A DNA stretch of 13,396 bases, from NCBI GenBank assembly GCA_009649835.1, contig PYCK01000058.1, positions 1 to 13,396 on the forward strand. Reading direction: 5' to 3'. Below are positions 7,162 through 12,896 of the stretch, piece after piece (the first letter of the stretch is position 1; each line of letters starts with the position of its first letter). This stretch comes from Candidatus Methanocomedens sp. (GTDB lineage Archaea > Halobacteriota > Methanosarcinia > Methanosarcinales > Methanocomedenaceae). Below the pieces are notes generated by a model that was not told the origin of the DNA, did no database searches, and worked only from the letters and a program-made list of their open reading frames with translations. A program made the translations under genes and the position numbers.

Positions 7162-9513
7162 TCATGCCATCTCAGTGGCACCATACCTCATCCTATCCTT
7201 CAGCTCCTGCTTCTTACCATTGTTCCACCCGTCCACAGCCTGTATATACCCCGTAACCCTGGACAGGTGCTCCACATTCTCAGAGCCACAGTTCGGACAC
7301 TCATCCAGCATCCCGCCTGCCACATGGAAATCATTCATGCACACCGTCATATCCTTAGTAAAGGCAAAATACCCAACCTGGGTATTCCTTGCCAGGTTCA
7401 TAGCGAACTCCTTAAGACCCCTGGCATCCGGATGTCCCTCCCCCATAAAGATATGCAGGATATTCCCGCCATCCACAATAGGGAAGAAAACATGTTCCAG
7501 ACCAATTCTTTCAGGTAAGGATATATTAGCGCCGGGTGGCACATGGGTGCCGTTAGTATAATATACAGGCAGGTCACGTGTTTCACTAAGATCGGATATT
7601 GCAGCCTCCACATCGCCCTTGATCACTTTCATGGCATATTCCCTGTACTCAGTATGCAGCAGATCAGACACAGCAAAACGCTGGCACGTAGTCTCGGCCG
7701 GTGTCCTTGCAAGTGCGATCTCGATACCGTGGAGTTCAGACAGTTCCTTGGCATAGATATCCATCTCGAACATGGCCCTGATGGCAAGCTGCTTGGCAAC
7801 ATCGCTCTCGTGCATCTGGTATCCGGTATGATGCTGTACCATCTCGTTAATACCTGCCACACCTATGGTATACACCAGGCTTCCAAGGTCCACAGCAATC
7901 GTACCTTTCTTTCCAGTCACCGGGTCCTTGGGCTGTTGGGTAGCAAAAGGCATCCTGCCGCTGGCAACAATATGGTCCATCCAGAACCGCTTGACCCTGA
8001 ACAGCTCAATTGCCTTGTCCATCATCTTCTTTAAGTGGGTGAATAGGAGGTGGTCGTCCCCCCCTGCCTCATACGCAGCTCTGGGGCAGTTAAAAGAGAC
8101 GACCTGCCACGCGCCCATTGAGAAGTGCTGACCATTCTTGAAGACCATCTTGTCATCAAAGGAGGAATCCTTCTCTGCCGTGGTTGAGAAATTATAAGCA
8201 CAACACTGGTAACATGAAATACCCTCACCTGCACCCCTGTACTGGGGCAACTGGTTATCGAAATACGGCACACCGAACTTAGCAGCCAGTTCGAACGACA
8301 TGGTATATAGCTCATCATAGGTAAGCAGTTCAGGATGCTTCCTGTTGAACTCCTCATCCTCTTGCATAAAATCAGGTTCAATACTGATCTCGGGCTTAGG
8401 GAAATTGAAAGGCTTGCCCCAGTAATCACCTTTTAGCATCACGTTCATCAATGCCTCATAGGATAGCCTGACCTCGCGCTCGAATTCGCCATAAGTCCTG
8501 TTGGGTGCCATATCACCATCCCACACACGCCCCTTATAGACTACTGGCTTATCCCTCCAGAGCTTTGGAACCCCTGGCGAGAGCTGTACGGACGAGAATA
8601 CCAGCTGGCCCCCTCTGGCCACCATCATCTGGGTCATCTCGTAGACGAACATCTGCATCAGCTGTTCGATCTCATCGTACGCCATCCCCTCAAAATAAGG
8701 TGCAATGAATGTAAGGAAATTATAGAATCCCTGCCCGCCTGCGAAATTGGTCTGGGCACTGCCCAGTGCTTTCACAGCATGCAGGATGGCAACCTCAGCT
8801 TTCATGGCCGGACCTGCCACACTGGCTTTGGTACCGGATCCGTCAGGCATCAAACCATAATAGAAGAAATACCTCAGGTCCCAATCCTGGCAAAAGGCCC
8901 TTGTACCCAGGTATTCCAGGTCGTGGATGTGGATATCACCGTTCAGGTGGCTGTCGGCAAGGTCAGGCGGCAGCAGCAGCAGGTACTGCTCCTTGGAGAT
9001 CTTGTCTGCCTTTTTCTTATGCGAGGTTTCGGCGTTCTCCTGCAGATTAGCATTATCCTTGGCCTCGAACCCTGTGCCGATATCTATCTCATAAGCGTCA
9101 TATACCGGGGTACCCACCCTGGTGGAGATGTTACGCCATTCAGGATGCCCGTTTTCCAGTAATACAATATTGACCAGTTCCCTTACCAGCGGACCTGACA
9201 GGAAACTTACACCCATCTTGCGTATCCTGACCTCTGTCTCCCTGGCGATCTCCTTTGCTGTTTCTTCAGTAATGGCTGGCTTGTCGTAGAACTTTTTACT
9301 GAGTACGGTCTCTTTCATCAGTTGCGCTACAATGGTGTTCCTGTCCCACTCCATAAGGTAACCGTCTGTGGTCCTGACCTTTGGCAGCGTGGAGAGCTCT
9401 TCACCTGTAAGGGTCTGCTGTACCTGTTCCATCTCATGTTCGTTTTGTTTTATCATCATCTCGCCTACAGGTATTGTTGAAGATATTTTTTGACCCGTAT
9501 GTGTTTTCAGCAT
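7162..9513 (-). CDS. nrdD: Anaerobic (class III) ribonucleoside-triphosphate reductase
   Basis: Reduces ribonucleoside triphosphates to dNTPs under anaerobic conditions using a glycyl radical; cytoplasmic. The 783-residue length fits an NrdD with one ATP-cone. After a ~40-residue extension, the ATP-cone runs ~46-137 (starting VRTTDGYLMEWDRN). The barrel core shows the conserved GDIHIHDLEY (192-201), the Cys-rich SCYQCCAYNFS (C434, C437, C438) and GAWQVVSFNCPR (467-478). The C-terminus carries the glycyl-radical loop RVTGY with G755 as the radical site, followed by NGKKQELKDRMRYG. Just before it a metal-site region has C725, C739 and C742, with no partner Cys beside C725. The ATG at 9513 has GGAGG about ten bases upstream; M19/M20 are alternative starts. 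The gene lies 44 bases after the redoxin gene nrdH. The activase NrdG is not in the window. Confidence 0.95.
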   Translation of the reverse strand: MLKTHTGQKISSTIPVGEMMIKQNEHEMEQVQQTLTGEELSTLPKVRTTDGYLMEWDRNTIVAQLMKETVLSKKFYDKPAITEETAKEIARETEVRIRKMGVSFLSGPLVRELVNIVLLENGHPEWRNISTRVGTPVYDAYEIDIGTGFEAKDNANLQENAETSHKKKADKISKEQYLLLLPPDLADSHLNGDIHIHDLEYLGTRAFCQDWDLRYFFYYGLMPDGSGTKASVAGPAMKAEVAILHAVKALGSAQTNFAGGQGFYNFLTFIAPYFEGMAYDEIEQLMQMFVYEMTQMMVARGGQLVFSSVQLSPGVPKLWRDKPVVYKGRVWDGDMAPNRTYGEFEREVRLSYEALMNVMLKGDYWGKPFNFPKPEISIEPDFMQEDEEFNRKHPELLTYDELYTMSFELAAKFGVPYFDNQLPQYRGAGEGISCYQCCAYNFSTTAEKDSSFDDKMVFKNGQHFSMGAWQVVSFNCPRAAYEAGGDDHLLFTHLKKMMDKAIELFRVKRFWMDHIVASGRMPFATQQPKDPVTGKKGTIAVDLGSLVYTIGVAGINEMVQHHTGYQMHESDVAKQLAIRAMFEMDIYAKELSELHGIEIALARTPAETTCQRFAVSDLLHTEYREYAMKVIKGDVEAAISDLSETRDLPVYYTNGTHVPPGANISLPERIGLEHVFFPIVDGGNILHIFMGEGHPDARGLKEFAMNLARNTQVGYFAFTKDMTVCMNDFHVAGGMLDECPNCGSENVEHLSRVTGYIQAVDGWNNGKKQELKDRMRYGATEMA

Positions 9514-9557
9514 TTTAACCTGGCCTCCATGAATAAATTATTGAATAGATCATTAAA

Positions 9558-9815
9558 TTATAAATTTACAAGACTCTCCACTTTCTGGCGGTCTATGGAA
9601 TCTCCATCCATTATCTCGTTAACAGTGTAGAAATTGTCCTGTACCTGGAGTACTGGCGCAGACATAGTGAATACATTATTCATGGCCAGTTCCGTCAATG
9701 CTGCCGGAGTGGTCATATCGGTTTCAGCATATACGATACCTGATTCTTTTAGTATTTGTTTGAGTGTTTTGCAATTTGGACATATTTCGGTTGTGTATAC
9801 AATAATTTCAGACAT
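9558..9815 (-). CDS. nrdH: Glutaredoxin/NrdH-like redoxin
   Basis: A small dithiol redoxin (85 residues) with the thioredoxin fold. The active site is CPNC (C12, C15) after strand IIVYTT, and the cis-proline loop is visible as MSAPVLQV (~51-58). There is no signal peptide, so it acts in the cytoplasm. Its position directly upstream of nrdD on the same strand (44-base gap) suggests that it donates electrons to NrdD. In Methanosarcina, a class III reductase is known to be reduced through an NrdH-type protein and ferredoxin:disulfide reductase rather than by formate. The start ATG has GGGGTG about six bases upstream. The gene heads a two-gene nrdHD operon transcribed away from thi4. The exact electron donor is inferred. 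Confidence 0.85.
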   Translation of the reverse strand: MSEIIVYTTEICPNCKTLKQILKESGIVYAETDMTTPAALTELAMNNVFTMSAPVLQVQDNFYTVNEIMDGDSIDRQKVESLVNL

Positions 9816-9852
9816 ATAATCACCCCATCGATAGCAAACCAGTTTTAATTCT

Positions 9853-9876
9853 GAGCATATAATGATTTTTTGAACT
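9853..9876 (-). promoter_or_regulatory. Putative promoter of the nrdHD operon
   Basis: On the minus strand an A-rich BRE-like run precedes ATTATATG (9856-9863). Transcription would begin near 9834, giving a ~19-base leader that carries the GGGGTG ribosome site of nrdH. Confidence 0.45.
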
Positions 9877-9903
9877 AGGTTTGAATATCATGATTGAGCA
9901 TTC

Positions 9904-9921
9904 GTTACCAATATTGATAAC
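9904..9921. promoter_or_regulatory. Operator-like dyad, copy 1 (TTAYCA-N4-TGRTAA)
   Basis: An 18-base near-perfect palindrome (17 positions conform except one C/A pair): TTACCA (9905-9910), ATAT, TGATAA (9915-9920), flanked by G and C that also pair. It lies ~40 bases upstream of the nrdH TATA box. The same arms and four-base spacer recur at 9981-9996. Confidence 0.55.
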
Positions 9922-9979
9922 AATACATTAACTATGATCAATCCACATATATTTTCGTATACGGTAGCCATGATTATTT

Positions 9980-9997
9980 ATTATCACATCTGGTAAC
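9980..9997. promoter_or_regulatory. Operator-like dyad, copy 2 (TTAYCA-N4-TGRTAA)
   Basis: TTATCA (9981-9986), CATC, TGGTAA (9991-9996) followed by C. Read in the opposite orientation it matches copy 1 at both arms with the same spacer length; only the spacer and one flank differ. The centres are 76 bases apart, about seven helical turns. It lies upstream of thi4. Confidence 0.5.
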
Positions 9998-10025
9998 AAA
10001 TATCAATTTATGGTGCTATCGGCAC

Positions 10026-10073
10026 AGTTCCGGTGGAACTTTAGTTAATTATAAGTTGATAACCGATTATCAA
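10026..10073 (+). promoter_or_regulatory. Putative thi4 promoter flanked by two perfect dyads
   Basis: A TATA-like TTATAA (10049-10054) predicts a start near 10078. AGTTCC-GGT-GGAACT (10026-10040) is a perfect 6-bp inverted repeat upstream of it. TTGATAA-CCGA-TTATCAA (10056-10073) is a perfect 7-bp inverted repeat between TATA and start, where a repressor would block transcription. It re-uses the TTATCA half-site of the two dyads further upstream, in everted order. Confidence 0.45.
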
Positions 10074-10103
10074 ATGGTATCGAATTCAATAGCTGGTAAG
10101 ATT

Positions 10104-10874
10104 ATGGAACTGGATGAAATAACAATAACCCGAGCCATTATAGAGGAATTTACATCTGATTTTCTGGATTGCACTGACACTGATGTAGCGCTGGTTGGGG
10201 GAGGGCCGGCCAACCTGGTGGCTGCAAAGGTACTGGCCGAAGCAGGTGTAAGGACCGTGCTCTTTGAGCGAAAACTTGCCATAGGCGGCGGTATGTGGGG
10301 TGGAGGTATGATGATGCCCAGGATAGTTGTGCAGGAAGAGGCCAGGCGCATACTGGATGATTTCGGGGTAAATTATACTGAATACAGGCCCGGCTATTAT
10401 GTGGCAGACTCTATTGAATGTGTGTGCAGGCTGGGCGCTAAGGCCGTGGCCGCAGGGGCTAAGATGTTCAATCTTGTAAGCGTGGACGATGTAATGATCA
10501 GGGAGGGGGATGCAGTGACCGGGCTGGTCATAAACTGGACCGCAGTGGGCCTGCAAAAACTGCATGTGGACCCAATGACCATAAGGGCAAAGGTGGTTAT
10601 AGACGGTACAGGGCACGACGCCGATGTCTGCAGTACAGTAGCCAGGAAAATACCAGGGGCATTGAGCGTGATCGGTGAGAAGCCCATGTGGGCGGATATG
10701 GGTGAGCGCATCATCATGGACAATACCAAAGAGGTCTACCCTGGGCTAATAGCCACTGGAATGGCTGCCAATGCCGTGGCTGGTTCACCGCGTATGGGAC
10801 CTGTATTTGGCGGTATGCTGCTTTCAGGTGAGAAGGCTGCCCTGCTGGCAATGGAAAAACTTGGCATCAATTGA
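10104..10874 (+). CDS. thi4: Thiamine thiazole synthase, archaeal sulfide-dependent type
   Basis: Builds the ADP-thiazole precursor of thiamine from NAD, glycine and sulfur; in archaea of this type Fe(II) and free sulfide are used. The 256 residues begin MELDEITITRAIIEEF, the usual archaeal N-terminus. Longer starts at ATG 10074 or TTG 10056 are less likely, because the predicted transcription start lies near 10078 and TTG 10056 lies inside the dyad. The FAD/NAD-like fold shows VALVGGGPANL (~28-38; the usual GPSG is GPAN here), FERK (~54), GGGMWGGGM and the C-terminal GSPRMGPVFGGMLLSGEKAA. At the position where yeast Thi4 has its sacrificial Cys (SCMDP), this protein has H154 (LHVDP), as in Methanocaldococcus, indicating a catalytic rather than suicide enzyme. 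It is divergent from nrdH and 40 bases ahead of the PHP gene. Confidence 0.92.
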   Translation: MELDEITITRAIIEEFTSDFLDCTDTDVALVGGGPANLVAAKVLAEAGVRTVLFERKLAIGGGMWGGGMMMPRIVVQEEARRILDDFGVNYTEYRPGYYVADSIECVCRLGAKAVAAGAKMFNLVSVDDVMIREGDAVTGLVINWTAVGLQKLHVDPMTIRAKVVIDGTGHDADVCSTVARKIPGALSVIGEKPMWADMGERIIMDNTKEVYPGLIATGMAANAVAGSPRMGPVFGGMLLSGEKAALLAMEKLGIN

Positions 10875-10883
10875 AATCGCAAA

Positions 10884-10898
10884 AACGATAATATATCA
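10884..10898 (+). promoter_or_regulatory. Possible TATA box of the PHP gene
   Basis: ATAATATATC (10888-10897) lies ~22 bases before the ATG at 10915, and there is no clear ribosome site, which would fit a leaderless transcript. Read-through from thi4 is equally possible. Confidence 0.3.
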
Positions 10899-10914
10899 TT
10901 CCAATCCATGTCAT

Positions 10915-12168
10915 ATGCCTGTTATTAACGCTGATCTCCACATCCATTCAAAGTACAGCATGGCCACCTCAGGCCGAATGGACATTCCCACGCTTGCAGT
11001 GGAATCTGTCAGGAAGGGCATCCAGCTTGTGGGTACAGGGGACTGCCTGCACCGCAAATGGCTGGATGAGATCAAGACCATGCCAGAGGTCTCCGACGGT
11101 ATTTACGGCATGGACAGTGCAAGGTTCGTGCTTACTGTGGAACTGGAAGATACCAACAGGGTGCACCACCTGCTCATCCTGCCTGATGTGTCCAAGGCCG
11201 AAGAACTGCGCGAGGCTGTTGAGCCCACGTCTGTCAATATCGACACTGATGGCCGGCCCAACGTGAACTTAAGCGGCGTGGAGATAGCCGAACTTGCCAG
11301 GGATGTGGGGGCCATGATCGGCCCGGCCCATGCGTTCACACCCTGGACTGCCATGTATGCCTACCACGACAGCCTGGGAAGCTGCTACGGGGACATGGCA
11401 GAGTATATCAGCTTCGTGGAACTGGGCCTGAGCGCTGATACCGACCTGGCAGACCGCATCAGCGAGCTGCACAGACTTACATTTTTAACTAATAGTGATG
11501 CCCACAGTCCATGGCCCAATAAGCTGGCCAGGGAGTTCAACAGGTTCCGGATGGAAGATATCACGTTCGGTGAACTGGAAAAGGCTATATTGAGACAGGA
11601 CGGACGGGGGCCGGTCATGAATGTGGGACTGTTCCCCCAGGAAGGGAAGTACCACGAATCGGCATGCATCCGCTGCTTCAAACATTTCACACTAAGGGAA
11701 TGCGTAATGAAACAGTGGCGCTGCACATGTGGCGGCCGTATAAAGCGGGGAGTGGTGGACAGGATAGAGGAACTCTCAGACAGTAACGGGCATCCTGACC
11801 ACAGGCCGCCCTACCTGCACCTGGTGCCGTTGTCAGAGATCATCATGATGGCACTGGGTACTAAAAGCACCACAACTAAAAAGGTCAAGGCTGAATGGGA
11901 ACGGCTGGTGGATGAGTTCGGCAGCGAAGTAACTGTGTTGCTGGATGCTGAACTTGACAACATTGAAGGGGCAGACCCGGCAGTGATACATGCTGTCAGG
12001 ATGTTTCGCGAAGGCAGGGTTCGGGTAATTCCCGGCGGCGGTGGACAGTACGGCAGTGTGGAAGTAGAGGACGGACCTGCCCCCTCTTCTGAGGCAGCAG
12101 ACCCGGGCCAGGGAAAAGGGCAGGGTCAGGGTCAGGACCAGCCCCAGCGTTCGCTGACCGATTTCTGA
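10915..12168 (+). CDS. PHP-domain metal-dependent phosphoesterase (TIGR00375-like), with PIP-like C-terminus
   Basis: A 417-residue protein starting MPVINADLHIHS; the frame is open further upstream, but that DNA is thi4 in another frame. The N-terminal PHP phosphoesterase domain shows metal ligands H9, H11, D43, H46 and H84/H85, then GPAHAFTPW and the late motif FLTNSDAHSPWP. A Cys-rich zinc-ribbon-like segment follows (C251, C254, C263, C270, C272). The C-terminal part resembles a helix-hairpin-helix module ending VIPGGGGQYG. A low-complexity Gly/Gln tail leads to QRSLTDF at residues 411-417, matching the PCNA-interacting form Q-x-x-L-x-x-F. TIGR00375 proteins in bacteria (YqxK-like) occur fused to UvrD-type helicase, so a DNA repair or processing role is plausible. 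The nucleic-acid substrate and nuclease activity are inferred. Confidence 0.85.
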   Translation: MPVINADLHIHSKYSMATSGRMDIPTLAVESVRKGIQLVGTGDCLHRKWLDEIKTMPEVSDGIYGMDSARFVLTVELEDTNRVHHLLILPDVSKAEELREAVEPTSVNIDTDGRPNVNLSGVEIAELARDVGAMIGPAHAFTPWTAMYAYHDSLGSCYGDMAEYISFVELGLSADTDLADRISELHRLTFLTNSDAHSPWPNKLAREFNRFRMEDITFGELEKAILRQDGRGPVMNVGLFPQEGKYHESACIRCFKHFTLRECVMKQWRCTCGGRIKRGVVDRIEELSDSNGHPDHRPPYLHLVPLSEIIMMALGTKSTTTKKVKAEWERLVDEFGSEVTVLLDAELDNIEGADPAVIHAVRMFREGRVRVIPGGGGQYGSVEVEDGPAPSSEAADPGQGKGQGQGQDQPQRSLTDF

Positions 12169-12228
12169 ATCGAAATAGTGATAACATCAATAACACCGAT
12201 TAATCCATCAAGAAAATGGAAATTTCAG

Positions 12229-12286
12229 ACAAGATAAACAGGATTGACAGGATACGATCCAATCCTGTATATCCTGTAAATCCTGT
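12229..12286. repeat. Phased inverted array of ACAGGAT heptamers (3+3)
   Basis: Left arm: ACAAGAT (12229), ACAGGAT (12238), ACAGGAT (12247). Right arm: ATCCTGT (12262), ATCCTGT (12271), ATCCTGT (12280). Units are spaced exactly nine bases apart in each arm. The two 25-base arms match at 20 of 25 positions around an 8-base centre. It lies 60 bases after the PHP gene and could be a REP/MITE-like repeat, a multi-site protein target or a transcript 3' hairpin. Confidence 0.7.
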
Positions 12287-12330
12287 CAAAAGATTTGATT
12301 GAATTTAAGAAAATTACCTCTATCGATATC

Positions 12331-12350
12331 GAAATGCGTTTATAATTTCC
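12331..12350 (+). promoter_or_regulatory. Possible relic promoter of the TauE/SafE gene
   Basis: TTTATAAT (12339-12346) is preceded by a weak BRE-like GAAATG. It lies 20-45 bases before the exporter coding remnant, as expected for an archaeal promoter. Confidence 0.35.
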
Positions 12351-12362
12351 TATACGTAAATA

Positions 12363-12725
12363 AAAAAAGGATTTCCTAAGAATATTGACCTCACGTACTG
12401 GTATCTCTTCCCGGTAGGGTTGGTCATTGCCACCCTTGCAATGTCTGCCGGCATTTCAGGTGCTAATTTCTGGATACCGGTGTACCTGATCTGTGTTAAA
12501 CTGGACCCACGTGTCACTTTCTGGCTGGCACTTATTACCATGATATTCGGGTTCGGTAGCGGAGTGGTGGATAACAGTAATACATTGTCCAGTGTTCTGG
12601 TATTCGTACTCCCGTCAGTGGTTATTGGGGGACAGATAGGACCCAGGGTCATAAAGGATGTAAATACCGATCACCTGAAGCCCACCTTTCCCACCGTTAA
12701 CTTCCCTTTCGTGATGGTTCCATAG
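12363..12725 (+). pseudogene. TauE/SafE (DUF81) sulfite/anion exporter remnant with internal deletion
   Basis: The frame following a TAA at 12357-12359 reads NIDLTYWYLFPVGL, then a membrane segment with SAGISGANFWIP, then DPRVTFWLALITMIFGFGSG. These are typical of the N-terminal half of TauE/SafE permeases. Straight after VV (near 12570) it continues with SVLVFVLPSVVIGGQIGPRV, which belongs to the second-half repeat of the family (VPGVVIGGQLGP in intact members). About 100 or more residues of the middle are thus missing, without frame loss. The similarity stops after DHLKP (~12680), and an unrelated tail leads to a TAG at 12723. No ordinary ATG is present: TTG at 12420 is internal. About 120 residues remain against ~250 or more expected, so I call it non-functional. 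Confidence 0.75.
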
Positions 12726-12797
12726 CACAAAACCAGACACATAGGGCTACTTTTTACACCCGTTTTGCCCATTAGCACCGCCCATATCTAGCATTTT

Positions 12798-12890
12798 TTA
12801 CGACCAACATTTTACCACCGAAATTTAACAATTTACCCACTGCACATGCCGTTATTAAACAGATACCTTTAAGTAACTTACGACCAATAT
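12798..12890 (+). repeat. Direct 13-mer repeats upstream of the transposase
   Basis: TTACGACCAAYAT occurs at 12798-12810 and 12878-12890, one mismatch, exactly 80 bases apart. The second copy ends six bases before the transposase ATG. These may be transposase-binding or promoter sites at the left end of the element. The outer inverted repeat cannot be placed because the right end is outside the window; the boundary probably falls between ~12685 and 12800. Confidence 0.5.
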
Positions 12891-12896
12891 AAAAGT

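Noticed and set aside
7543..8034. 163-codon open frame on the plus strand opposite nrdD
   Set aside because: It is antisense to a strongly conserved gene, its translation is low-plausibility (His/Cys-rich), and it has no promoter or ribosome site.
10056..10103. TTG 10056 or ATG 10074 as the thi4 start
   Set aside because: TTG 10056 lies inside a perfect palindrome and upstream of the predicted transcription start, and the family N-terminus begins at MELDEIT (ATG 10104). ATG 10074 cannot be fully excluded.
9816..10103. THI-box (TPP) riboswitch upstream of thi4
   Set aside because: I could not find the conserved CUGAGA or related TPP-aptamer core in this region; the dyads look like protein-binding DNA sites instead.
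10086..10616. 176-codon open frame on the minus strand opposite thi4
   Set aside because: The His/Tyr/Pro-rich translation is typical of an antisense shadow; thi4 on the plus strand is certain.
10771..10914. Extension of the PHP frame upstream of 10915
   Set aside because: It overlaps the thi4 coding end in another frame; the conserved PHP start MPVINADLHIHS begins at 10915.
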